Source: Candidatus Bathyarchaeota archaeon (GTDB lineage: Archaea > Thermoproteota > Bathyarchaeia > Bathyarchaeales > Bathycorpusculaceae). From it: 32,532 bases of DNA. The notes under the pieces were generated by a model. It did no database searches. It saw only the letters and a program-made list of their open reading frames with translations, and had not been told where the DNA came from. This document shows, piece after piece, positions 14,425-21,697 of the stretch; position 1 is the stretch's first letter; each line of letters starts with the position of its first letter. The stretch spans positions 1 to 32,532 of the forward strand of contig JAAYYI010000003.1 of the NCBI GenBank assembly GCA_012515445.1, in the 5' to 3' direction. The translations under genes were made by a program, and so were the position numbers.

Positions 14425-14733
14425 AAAGGCGGTATTTTGCTAAAAGGCTTTTGTTAAGCTCGTTAAGGTTTAACACATTTGTCAAAAATTATGCGCCTTT
14501 CAACTTAGCGACTAGAAAACGACTATTTAGCATAGCGCTGTCGAGCAGTATATACAAAGAATTTGACTTAGTAGTGCAAGAAAAACGTTCGAGAGGCGCT
14601 ATGTAGAATTTTAACTGCCGTGAATGAGGTTGCTTTAAACTGCCGGATAAGGCTCCGGATTCTATGATAATGGAATTGTTGGTGAATATTGATTTTTTTG
14701 GTACATCTTTCTGGGGTAGTTGAGCCCAAAGAA
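14425..14733. other. Gene-free stretch downstream of tfb
   Basis: I see no convincing gene in these 309 bp. A plus-strand frame spanning 14334-14606 is the antisense of the tRNA-like sequence and is not credited. CCGGA (14643-14647) and TCCGG (14654-14658) form a short inverted repeat. The stretch could hold the tfb terminator or the missing 5' part of the tRNA-like sequence. Confidence 0.4.
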
Positions 14734-15690
14734 TTAGGCTCTTTCGGGTAAATCGATGTTTAGCTGCCTCTTTAGCGCCTTGTATCTGTTTCGAACCGTA
14801 ACTTCCGTGACTCCTGCTGCTTCTGCAATATCTTTCTGCGTTATCTTCTCGTTATTCTGTAAACAGGCTATGTAGAGCGCAGCTGACGCCATACCCATCG
14901 GATCTTTTCCGGATGCAACACGTTTTTTCCTTGCCTCTCTAAGTATTGCTATGGCAACGCCCTGTGTTCTTCCGGATATACGATTTTTTTCCGCTATCTT
15001 GGAAACATATGTCAAAGGATCTGACACGGGCATATGAAAATTAAGCTCCTGCAGTAGCAAACGGTAGCAGCGCGCAACATCTTTCTTGTCAACGAGACTG
15101 GCTTCCGCGATTTCGCGAAGAGTTCTGGGAGACGCGTTTTTACGGCAAGCGGCATATAACGACGCCGCAGCGATGGCAGAGATAGATCTTCCACGGACTA
15201 ATCCTTTGTCAAGTGCTTTTCTGTAAACGAGGGCTGCTTGTTCTTTAGTAGAAGGTGAAATAGATACTTTACCTGCTAAACGGTCTAGCTCCGCCATAGC
15301 TTGAGCCAAGTTACGGTCAACAGATGAGTGCACACGGCTTCGAATCTGCCACTTACGTAGACGCCACATCTGCAAACGTGTGGATAGGGGCAGTTTTCTT
15401 CCTAAGGCATCTCTGTCAACTTGGCTGATTGTTGTTGATAAGCCTTTGTCATGAATTGAATAGGAAGTTGGCATACCAACGCGGCTTCTTGAGGCTTTCT
15501 CTTGCTGGGTAAAAGCACGCCATTCAGGACCTTTATCTATCATCTGATCATATAAGACGAGACCGCAGTCACCACATATAGTTTCTCCTGTATCGGTGTC
15601 ATGGACCAGATTTTTGCTTGAACATTCAGGGCAATTTTCAACAAAGCGCTGATGTGTTTTTGGAACTTCCTTCATTTTTGTTATACTCAT
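14734..15690 (-). CDS. tfb: Transcription initiation factor IIB (TFB)
   Basis: This 318-aa protein is a complete archaeal TFB. It has the N-terminal zinc ribbon (CPECSSKNL and CGDCGLVL), the B-reader/B-linker (GPEWRAFTQQEKASRSRVG), then two cyclin-like repeats (about 110-205 and 210-310), the second ending with a helix-turn-helix (KDIAEAAGVTEVTVRNRYK) that reads the BRE element. It recruits RNA polymerase to TBP-bound promoters. The 266-bp region upstream is A/T-rich and includes several TATA-like elements. It is transcribed alone. Archaea often carry several TFBs, and nothing here shows whether this is the main copy. Confidence 0.95.
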   Translation of the reverse strand: MSITKMKEVPKTHQRFVENCPECSSKNLVHDTDTGETICGDCGLVLYDQMIDKGPEWRAFTQQEKASRSRVGMPTSYSIHDKGLSTTISQVDRDALGRKLPLSTRLQMWRLRKWQIRSRVHSSVDRNLAQAMAELDRLAGKVSISPSTKEQAALVYRKALDKGLVRGRSISAIAAASLYAACRKNASPRTLREIAEASLVDKKDVARCYRLLLQELNFHMPVSDPLTYVSKIAEKNRISGRTQGVAIAILREARKKRVASGKDPMGMASAALYIACLQNNEKITQKDIAEAAGVTEVTVRNRYKALKRQLNIDLPERA

Positions 15691-15956
15691 CTTTTAGGCT
15701 CCCTTACTTGCCCAGAACGATTTCAAGATCATAAAAAATTTGAGCTAAGGCCACAAATTACGAATGCGATCTGGCAGTTATTAACAGAATGCGCGATAGT
15801 GCTTATTATACATGATATAATTTAGAGTATTATTTCAGGTAAAACCCGCCATATTTTTAAAATATCCGGTAACCAGGTTGTAAGCTTTTCAAGTATATGC
15901 TTTCAAATTTGTTCAATCACACGACACAGTAACCTACTTAACCACAGTTTTTCCGT
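15691..15956. promoter_or_regulatory. A/T-rich region upstream of tfb
   Basis: No gene is seen. It holds the palindrome ATATTTTTAAAATAT (15851-15865; 7-bp arms), the box AATTATATCA on the minus strand near 15817-15826 and AAATTTTTTATG on the minus strand near 15729-15740. The last is the best placed TATA element for the tfb start at 15690. Which ones are used cannot be decided from sequence. Confidence 0.35.
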
Positions 15957-17204
15957 CTAAATATTGATGGTTTCATTTTTCTCTGGGACACTAACTTCTG
16001 TTAATTCGGAAACCTGTCTGGAAAGCGCTTCTGCCTCTTTTAAATCGCCATGGACAAGAATTGTTCGCTTAGGCTTCAGATACTCGATTAATTGCACGAG
16101 TTCCCGTTGGTCGGCATGCCCAGAGAGTTCTATTTGGACAATTTTAGCTTGCACAGGATATCTCGCCCCATCAATCTTTATGTAACGCTTATCTTTCGCA
16201 AGTTTTAAAGGACTATCCGACGGTAGATAGCCTGAAGTCACAATAATCGTGTTCTCCTCAACCTCCGCCCACTTGTTTAGTAAACTCAGACTCGCGCCTG
16301 CATGACCAAACCCAGGTGTGCAAATAACTAAGGCTGGCTCTTCGATGTCAGTTGTCCGCTCAATTTCCTGCACATGCTTGTACTCAAAAGGCTTTGTTAG
16401 CTTCTGCGTCTGTTGCTTGAAAAGGGGCGAGTAGCCATTGAAGATTTTCGTAATTTTATTTGCTAGTTTTGAAAGCATGTAAACGTTGCGTTTTGGGAGT
16501 AGTCCGCTTTCAATGGCTTGGTCTATTCGTTTAGCCATCTCCTGGCTTCGGTGGAACGCGAAGGTTGGAATCAAAACGTTGCCCCTGTGCTTCAAAGTAT
16601 AGCTAATTTCGGCGTACATTTGGTCGATGAGTTCACTTCGCTGCGGCCTTACTGTTCCACCGTACGTTGACTCCGAAATAAGAACATCAGGCTGTTGGGG
16701 AAGCAATTGAGGGTTGCAGCCAACAAGGATTTCAGTGTCATGCAGACAGAAATCGCCTGTGTACAACAGAGACTTACCTTCCGCGCGAATGCCTGTCATG
16801 GCGGCGCCGGCAACATGCCCCGCAGGATACAACTCAATATGCGTATCTGGTAAAACTAGGTTATCCGTGGATACCCATGCTCCAATAACTTGGTCAACTG
16901 CTTGGTTGTCGCAGCCCAAAGGCGTCCCGTTGTATTCATTGACCTTAATCATGTCTTTGAGTAATTCAACGGTTGCGTCACGAGTAATCTTTGAGCCAAC
17001 TATAACTTGCTTATTCCTGGATTTTGAGAGACGTAGAAGGCTCCCGGAATGATCTAGGTGTGCATGGCTGATTACTATTGCATCAAAGTTCTTGGGGTAC
17101 TGGTCGGTTGTGCCTTCGAGTTTTATGCCGTAGTCTAAAGCGACCCTGGATTGGTCTGTAGCTACTTCGATGCATGAGCCTCCGACTTCTCTTGCGGCAC
17201 CCAA
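15957..17204 (-). CDS. Beta-CASP metallo-beta-lactamase nuclease (archaeal CPSF2 type)
   Basis: This protein of about 415-420 aa shows the metallo-beta-lactamase motif HAHLDHSG, PAGHVAGA (motif 3), TGDF (motif 4) and the beta-CASP motifs A (SESTYG), B (SGHADQ) and C (LVHGD). All metal ligands are present and no KH domains precede them, which fits aCPSF2 rather than aCPSF1. The family acts in RNA 3'-end processing and decay. TTG 17204 gives LGAAREVGGS as the N-terminus. An in-frame CTG at 17219 preceded by GAGGGT would give the family-like KIRVLGAAREVGGS and is probably nearer the true start. Confidence 0.9.
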   Translation of the reverse strand: MGAAREVGGSCIEVATDQSRVALDYGIKLEGTTDQYPKNFDAIVISHAHLDHSGSLLRLSKSRNKQVIVGSKITRDATVELLKDMIKVNEYNGTPLGCDNQAVDQVIGAWVSTDNLVLPDTHIELYPAGHVAGAAMTGIRAEGKSLLYTGDFCLHDTEILVGCNPQLLPQQPDVLISESTYGGTVRPQRSELIDQMYAEISYTLKHRGNVLIPTFAFHRSQEMAKRIDQAIESGLLPKRNVYMLSKLANKITKIFNGYSPLFKQQTQKLTKPFEYKHVQEIERTTDIEEPALVICTPGFGHAGASLSLLNKWAEVEENTIIVTSGYLPSDSPLKLAKDKRYIKIDGARYPVQAKIVQIELSGHADQRELVQLIEYLKPKRTILVHGDLKEAEALSRQVSELTEVSVPEKNETINI

Positions 17205-17289
17205 GACTCTGATTTTCAGAACTTTTACCCTCTGAACTAACCTTATTAAAATAATTTTAACAATTAGATATTAACCTAATCTAATCTGT

Positions 17290-17305
17290 AGAAAAGCACT
17301 TTTCT
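17290..17305. repeat. Near-perfect inverted repeat AGAAAAG/CTTTTCT
   Basis: AGAAAAG (17290-17296) and CTTTTCT (17299-17305) are separated by CA. It lies in the 286-bp region between the aCPSF2 and vapB starts. It could be an operator or a hairpin; no link to a regulator is visible. Confidence 0.35.
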
Positions 17306-17338
17306 CAGATGCTTTTGATCCTTGTTGATTTTGAGTTC

Positions 17339-17361
17339 ACTTACGTCCCGTAAGTACTTAC
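17339..17361. repeat. Triple half-site palindrome ACTTAC/GTAAGT/ACTTAC
   Basis: ACTTAC (17339-17344), GTAAGT (17350-17355) and ACTTAC (17356-17361): the last two form the perfect 12-bp palindrome GTAAGTACTTAC. The layout (inverted half-site, short spacer, then a full palindrome) is the same as in the repeats framing the ATPase cassette, although the letters differ. Confidence 0.45.
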
Positions 17362-17447
17362 ACCCCATCCGCACCGCTCTAAAATAGCAAGCGAAGCACA
17401 ATTTGAGAAAAAACTATCTGCAAAAGAAGGTGATTTTTACCACAAAG

Positions 17448-17485
17448 CGTATATTTCCCACTGTGGGATTAACTTTGGTGGGAAA
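17448..17485 (+). promoter_or_regulatory. vapBC promoter with overlapping operator
   Basis: TATA-like TATATTT (17450-17456) is followed by TTTCCCAC (17454-17461) and its inverse GTGGGAAA (17478-17485), with an inner palindrome TCCCAC-T-GTGGGA (17456-17468). The operator covers the expected transcription start just upstream of vapB at 17491, as expected for autoregulation by an AbrB-type antitoxin. Confidence 0.6.
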
Positions 17486-17490
17486 AGACA

Positions 17491-17745
17491 GTGGAGCAAG
17501 AGATAATGATTGACGAAAAGGGCAGAGTTCTAATTCCCAAAGAAGCTCGCGAAAAGATTGGGCTACAACCGGGCGGCAAAGCCAGACTAAAAATAGAGAA
17601 AGAAAAACTGATCATAACCCCACCTGTTTCACCCGAAGAGTTTATTCAAGAGTTGGAAGGCTGCATTAAGGAAGGTACACCCGCTATTGACCCAATGGAT
17701 CTCAAGAAAATTTGGGAACCAAAAACAAAGCAGGGGAAAAATTGA
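17491..17745 (+). CDS. vapB: AbrB/SpoVT-type antitoxin (VapB)
   Basis: This 84-aa protein has a swapped-hairpin AbrB DNA-binding domain at its N-terminus (EQEIMIDEKGRVLIPKEARE, then IGLQPGGKARLKIE) and a C-terminal tail that should wrap the toxin. It starts with GTG. Its stop overlaps the vapC start as TTGA. It binds its own promoter in complex with VapC; the inverted repeats directly upstream (17454-17485) fit that. It is an ordinary, complete antitoxin. Confidence 0.88.
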   Translation: MEQEIMIDEKGRVLIPKEAREKIGLQPGGKARLKIEKEKLIITPPVSPEEFIQELEGCIKEGTPAIDPMDLKKIWEPKTKQGKN

Positions 17746-18170
17746 TTTTTATTGACTCAAACATCTGGTGCTATTACTTTGACAGACGCATGCCAGAACA
17801 CCAAAAAGTACGCGAACCAATTCGACAAATACTCAAGTCATCCAAAGAGATCGTCTGTAACACAATTGTAGTAATGGAAATTGCTCACTACCTTGTTAGG
17901 CATTTTAAGGAAGAGGATGCAAGGAGTAAAATTGAGCATTTCATAAAATTGGGGAACATGAAAATTCTTGATTTTGACGCCAAATTGATGATTGAGAGCT
18001 TAGACAAACTGCTAAATTATAATTACAGTTATGGATTAGGTGGTAGAGATTCAACTATACTAGCATCAATCCAAGCGAATGGAGTAAAAACCCTAGTAAC
18101 CCATGATAATGTATTCAAGCGGTTATCTAGTAACGTCGGTTGCAGCATAATTGACCCAATCGAAGAGTAA
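17742..18170 (+). CDS. vapC: PIN-domain ribonuclease toxin (VapC)
   Basis: From TTG 17742 this is a 142-aa PIN domain opening with IFIDSNIWCYYFD. The acidic active-site residues are visible: Asp in FIDSN, Glu in VVMEIAHY, Asp in GGRDSTIL and Asp in VTHDNVF. VapC toxins cleave tRNA or rRNA when freed from VapB. The TTG overlaps the antitoxin stop; a longer frame starting at 17712 would extend inside vapB and lacks sense in the family. It is convergent with the terminase pair, so vapBC lies at one edge of that module and may stabilise it. Confidence 0.88.
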   Translation: MIFIDSNIWCYYFDRRMPEHQKVREPIRQILKSSKEIVCNTIVVMEIAHYLVRHFKEEDARSKIEHFIKLGNMKILDFDAKLMIESLDKLLNYNYSYGLGGRDSTILASIQANGVKTLVTHDNVFKRLSSNVGCSIIDPIEE

Positions 18171-18259
18171 AGCGCATGCACTGCACCCGAAAATATGGTA
18201 AGAACAGTTCTTAGCAATAAAGCGAAAGCCTTCCAACATTAGAGTATGCTTCTTACCTT

Positions 18260-19606
18260 TTATCTCGGTACTACTGCCAGATAGGGCTCTGGCTCCATGT
18301 CTGCAGTCGCATACACCGCCAGCGCGATACTCCAAAAGACATCGTCATGTGTTCCCTGTGGATGGCTAAATGAGTATCCTCCGTCTGCTCTTAACGCGAA
18401 CCGCTCTATGTTTAGCTCGTTGCAGATGTCGCCTCGATAGGGCTTCTCAAATGACATCAAAGGGTAGAGGAAGCGTCCGTCTTGCATACGTTTTTTGAGC
18501 AGACTCGCCATCTCGCTTTTGCGGGGAACACTAAAGTTAACGCCTTCGGCGTTCTCTATGCCGGCGTTTTCCATGTCAGCGATGAAGCTTGGGCCTTCTC
18601 GGGTGATGTCTACTCGGATTTTTTGGAAGCCACCCCAACGGTCATGGAGGGCTTTGATATAGCTTAAAACTGTGGCGTCATTGGTTGGGTGCGCAAAAAT
18701 CTTGACGTGCCTAAGCAGCAGCTTATCATCAACAGCTTCCACTACGGACAGCACGTGGTAGTCTCTTGTTTGTGCTGGATCTAAACCAACATAGAAGTCG
18801 CCCTCATAACTTGCTTCCGGATTGTGTAGCTTTAGGTCACTGCTAAAGTTCTTCTCTGTGCCGATACAGGAGGCGATTAGGCTCTGGTTTAACCAAACGT
18901 TATCATCCTCCACCCAATCCGCCATCATTTCCCGCTGCCACCTTGAAAAATCGTCGCTCATCTGAGTCTTAATCTGCCCAATAATGTTGGGTTTAAGTGG
19001 CCCGTTTGGGAAGAGAGCTTGCTCATATGTGACGTGTGAGGTTTTGAAGTTGCTAAAATGTTTGTGGTTGAAGATTTTATAGAATAAGCTGTCAGTGTGC
19101 CATGGCGTGCTACTGCAGACGAATTTACCATTGGTTGTACCCAGTGTGTAGAGGATGGCGTCAAAGATGTCCTGATCGTTGGCGATAAAGTTGAATTCAT
19201 CAACATAAACCACGTGAAGGGTTGGGCCGCGAATGGTTTCAGGGTTATTCGGAAACGCCTCGATGGTGCTTCCGTTGGCAAATTGGATCATGATCTTCTG
19301 AGGCTTTAAAACGATGCCTGCGGGGAGTTTATGCGCGAAGGCTGCGATGCGTGCGATGATGCGTTTACTCTGCCGCCAACTAGGCCCCACCACGCCGATT
19401 GCAGCATCGGGATGCGAAATGGCATACTTGAGCAGCAACGCCGATATCGTCTGCGTCTTGCCGCTTTGTCTACACCACCTCGCAGCGGTAAACTGGTTAT
19501 TCTCAAAAATGTCAATAAACTCTTTCTGATACACGTAAGGCTTGAAGCCTATAGCCTGCTCAAAAAACAACGCCGAATCAGCACTTAAGACTTCAGCCTG
19601 CTTCAT
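18260..19606 (-). CDS. Terminase large subunit (TerL-like packaging ATPase/nuclease)
   Basis: This 448-aa protein matches phage terminase large subunits. The N-terminal ATPase has the variant Walker A RWCRQSGKT (about 43-51), Walker B HVVYVDEFNF and the coupling motif CSSTPW. The C-terminal RNase H-like nuclease shows VGLDPAQTRDYHVLSVVE and a late GTHDDVFWSIALAVYA, giving the catalytic aspartates. Length and motifs look complete. In viruses TerL packages DNA into capsids and cuts it, but no portal, capsid or protease gene lies nearby. It overlaps the preceding small-subunit-like gene as ATGA. It may be a provirus remnant or a domesticated module. Confidence 0.85.
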   Translation of the reverse strand: MKQAEVLSADSALFFEQAIGFKPYVYQKEFIDIFENNQFTAARWCRQSGKTQTISALLLKYAISHPDAAIGVVGPSWRQSKRIIARIAAFAHKLPAGIVLKPQKIMIQFANGSTIEAFPNNPETIRGPTLHVVYVDEFNFIANDQDIFDAILYTLGTTNGKFVCSSTPWHTDSLFYKIFNHKHFSNFKTSHVTYEQALFPNGPLKPNIIGQIKTQMSDDFSRWQREMMADWVEDDNVWLNQSLIASCIGTEKNFSSDLKLHNPEASYEGDFYVGLDPAQTRDYHVLSVVEAVDDKLLLRHVKIFAHPTNDATVLSYIKALHDRWGGFQKIRVDITREGPSFIADMENAGIENAEGVNFSVPRKSEMASLLKKRMQDGRFLYPLMSFEKPYRGDICNELNIERFALRADGGYSFSHPQGTHDDVFWSIALAVYATADMEPEPYLAVVPR

Positions 19607-20115
19607 AACCGCTTGATTAAGCCTAAGGTTTTTCTGCTCAAACTCACGCCATCTATCAAAGAACAGGTTGGGCCGTGCAGTTCTGGCTTCTCGACTGAAT
19701 TTCTTTGAGCGTCTTCTTCAAGTTTCGCATTCTGCTCCATCACCATGTTTAGTTTAATTTCTACCTCTTGATAATGGACAAAGTCAACAATGAGTTCCTT
19801 ATACGCCTTGGAAATATTAGCCACGGTCTGCAGCCGCTGCACCTCAACGCGACTCAACCCAGGTTTAACAGATGCCTTCAAAACACCGGCTAGAATCCTT
19901 GCCGTCTCCTCAATACTCGGCAAAGCTGAAGGTATAACAATAGCCATATTTGCGTAACCATCGCCTGCAATTGTTAATCCCAAGCGCTCACATTTGCGGA
20001 TTACCGATAGAGGCGTCTTTTTTAGTTGCCCAGCAATCACGTTGACACCGCTGCCTGAGCTAAGTAAAGAACGCAAAGCCTCTTCTTCTTGAGGCGTCCA
20101 AACCCTACCTACCAT
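19603..20115 (-). CDS. Small-terminase-like DNA-binding protein (SANT/HTH domain)
   Basis: From ATG 20115 this is a 170-aa protein. Its N-terminus (GRVWTPQEEEALRSLLSSG, then GQLKKTPLSVIRKCERLGL) is a Myb/SANT-like helix-turn-helix, and the rest is mostly helical with a probable coiled coil (about 95-140, VEIKLNMVMEQNAKLEEDA). Helical DNA-binding plus oligomerisation is the layout of a terminase small subunit. The ribosome site TAGGTG lies nine bases upstream; a longer frame from 20139 is less likely. The gene overlaps terL by 4 nt, so the pair should be made together. Its assignment as TerS rests on this neighbour. Confidence 0.65.
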   Translation of the reverse strand: MVGRVWTPQEEEALRSLLSSGSGVNVIAGQLKKTPLSVIRKCERLGLTIAGDGYANMAIVIPSALPSIEETARILAGVLKASVKPGLSRVEVQRLQTVANISKAYKELIVDFVHYQEVEIKLNMVMEQNAKLEEDAQRNSVEKPELHGPTCSLIDGVSLSRKTLGLIKRL

Positions 20116-20139
20116 ACAAATTACACCTAAAACTCCCAA

Positions 20140-20385
20140 ACAAGCCCTAACTAATAAACGCCCTACGCCCTACTCCAAACATGAAGAAACAAAAATCGTC
20201 CAACACTAAAGATCTTAGCACATACCCATAATACCACACAAAAGTCTCACAAACCTAGCAAAAAGACCTGAAAAACAACTCAAGCAATCAAAAAAACAAC
20301 CCAAAACAAAAAACCAGTCTGCTCCACAACCCAAAGACAGGATAGTCCACCATCAAAAAAACCATCCCAACAAAACAAAAACAAA
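20140..20385 (-). terminator. U/G-rich untranslated stretch with probable terminator of the OB-fold gene
   Basis: These 246 bp are about three quarters A or C on the plus strand, so any minus-strand RNA is U/G-rich. No open frame of note is present. Near 20345-20385 the minus strand reads repeated T runs just past the stop of the OB-fold gene, typical of an archaeal terminator. The rest may be a leader for the terminase pair. Confidence 0.5.
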
Positions 20386-21036
20386 CTACACAGTAGCGAT
20401 CTGAGGTTTAGCTTCAGCCGGTGAAAGAACAGTTAACGAGCCATTCTTACCCAATCTGAGCTGCTTTTCGCCCCGAAAAACGCACACTTGCCCATTCTTA
20501 AGCTCAATCAAGTCACCGACGTTGATTTGGCCTATTTGAGCCTCCCAAAGGCACAGCTTAACTTTGCCAGATTCGTCGCCTACCATTGCGTTAACCACCA
20601 TAACAGTGTTGCCGAATTGCGTGTGCACCTGCGCCGGTTTAGGGATCTCTTCAACTTGCGCTTTAAGGTTAACGTGCTTCATGCCCTGCCTGAGGTCCTT
20701 GATTTGGATGTACATGGAATCCGTGTTTTGCCTTGCAAGTTTCTTCTTGATTTTCTCGGTACTCATCCAGCTTTCAAACGGATTATCTTTTCTGAGCAGG
20801 AAGTCTTCTTCTACTCTAAACTGTGCCACGACGGCGTGGTCTTTTGTTATTAGGAAAATTGTTTCGTTCTTCATTTTTCCGCGGTACTCAACGGTTAAGT
20901 TGCCACATTTAGCGGTTTCATTTTTCTTTGCCAAGACTAGGGCTTGGAATACTTCGTTTGGATATACACAGTATTTTACCGATAGCAATGCGAGATGTTC
21001 GCCTAAAGTAGATTTCTTTTGCCTCAAAGCTGCCAC
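20386..21036 (-). CDS. RPA-like OB-fold single-stranded nucleic-acid-binding protein
   Basis: This 216-aa protein ends in an OB fold of the archaeal SSB/RPA type. The fold runs from about 118 to 200: GMKHVNLKAQVEEIPKPAQ, then GNTVMVVNAMVGDESGKVKL, then LWEAQIGQINVGDLIELKNG and VFRGEKQLRLG. The N-terminal 110 residues form another domain without clear identity. It would bind ssDNA or RNA. It starts with GTG 21036. An inverted repeat (21126-21145) lies about 90 bp upstream in its promoter. It precedes the terminase pair in the same direction, 270 bp away, so a joint role in DNA handling is possible but not shown. Confidence 0.75.
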   Translation of the reverse strand: MAALRQKKSTLGEHLALLSVKYCVYPNEVFQALVLAKKNETAKCGNLTVEYRGKMKNETIFLITKDHAVVAQFRVEEDFLLRKDNPFESWMSTEKIKKKLARQNTDSMYIQIKDLRQGMKHVNLKAQVEEIPKPAQVHTQFGNTVMVVNAMVGDESGKVKLCLWEAQIGQINVGDLIELKNGQVCVFRGEKQLRLGKNGSLTVLSPAEAKPQIATV

Positions 21037-21125
21037 TCACGCTGATTCTGAGAAAAAGCAATGCTTTTTATCGTCATTTTCTGTTTTTCTCTTATTTTCA
21101 GCTTTTTTTACCGAATTATTCTCTT

Positions 21126-21145
21126 ATATAGGCTTTTACCTATAT
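21126..21145. promoter_or_regulatory. Inverted repeat ATATAGG/CCTATAT upstream of the OB-fold gene
   Basis: ATATAGG (21126-21132) and CCTATAT (21139-21145), perfect 7-bp arms with a 6-bp spacer. It contains a TATA-like core and lies about 90 bp before the OB-fold gene start, so it may combine promoter and operator. Confidence 0.4.
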
Positions 21146-21237
21146 TAGTTTGACTATTAAACCACGTATGTTTTACAACAAGCGAGTTATAGTTTCCTCA
21201 TTTCTTAAGGCGGTATATGGAATTGAAAAGCACGCTC

Positions 21238-21290
21238 TTTATAAGCAACGAGTTTGTCTATTTGGGTCGTGCGAAAAGCAGTTTTCGTAC
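21238..21290 (+). promoter_or_regulatory. Promoter and 5'-terminal hairpin of the 47-aa zinc-ribbon gene
   Basis: TTTATAA (21238-21244) is a TATA box. About 26 bp on, where transcription should start, lies a 9-bp stem (21269-21277 with 21282-21290, one G-U pair) around the loop GCAG. The mRNA would thus begin with a stable stem-loop, followed by a leader of about 30 nt to ATG 21322. Confidence 0.5.
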
Positions 21291-21321
21291 ACCAACATAA
21301 GTAGGAGTTGAAACAGCAAAA

Positions 21322-21465
21322 ATGTCATACGGTAACAGAGAGATGCACAAGGCAACTTGCGCTGACTGTGGTAAAGAATGTGATGTTCCTTTCAAACCAG
21401 ACGGAACACGCCCAGTTTACTGCCGCGAGTGCTATGCAAAACGCAGACCACCAAGAAGATACTAA
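21322..21465 (+). CDS. 47-aa CxxC...CxxC zinc-ribbon protein
   Basis: This short gene encodes 47 residues with CADCGKEC followed, 15 residues on, by YCRECYAKRR. Two CxxC pairs bind one zinc, and the basic tail (KRRPPRRY) suggests RNA or DNA contact. Similar tiny proteins with a CxxC-x17-CxxC-type ribbon occur in archaea and some bacteria, often with strong expression and no assigned role. A good TATA box at 21238-21244, a 5' hairpin (21269-21290) and a terminator after 21465 mark it as a discrete, probably highly transcribed unit. GGAG at 21304-21307 is rather far (14 nt) for a ribosome site. Confidence 0.8.
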   Translation: MSYGNREMHKATCADCGKECDVPFKPDGTRPVYCRECYAKRRPPRRY

Positions 21466-21535
21466 GCGTAAGCTTATGCGTCTTTCCTAACTAAGAAAAT
21501 ATTTTTTCTTTTTTATTTTTTCATCTTATTTTCTA
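21466..21535 (+). terminator. Terminator of the zinc-ribbon gene
   Basis: Directly after the stop lies the dyad GCGTAAG/CTTATGC (21466-21479), followed by pyrimidine-rich sequence with TATTTTTTCTTTTTTATTTT (21500-21519) on the plus strand. The T runs match archaeal transcription termination. Confidence 0.6.
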
Positions 21536-21697
21536 CAGACATCTTTATACTAGTTGAATTCTGACTCTGAAGCAGTACACAGGCAATTATTCACAAATCA
21601 CGAACGCAATGCTTCAGAAAAAAGTACTTTTCCAAAAGCAAACCCGCAGTTGTAAAAACGCATAAATCCTTTATTCTAGCAATCCCTAAGGTGACAT

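Noticed and set aside
14334-14606. 90-codon plus-strand frame
   Set aside because: Its first part is the antisense of the tRNA-like T arm (WDLNPG is a common false translation of such sequence), and the rest has no protein-like pattern.
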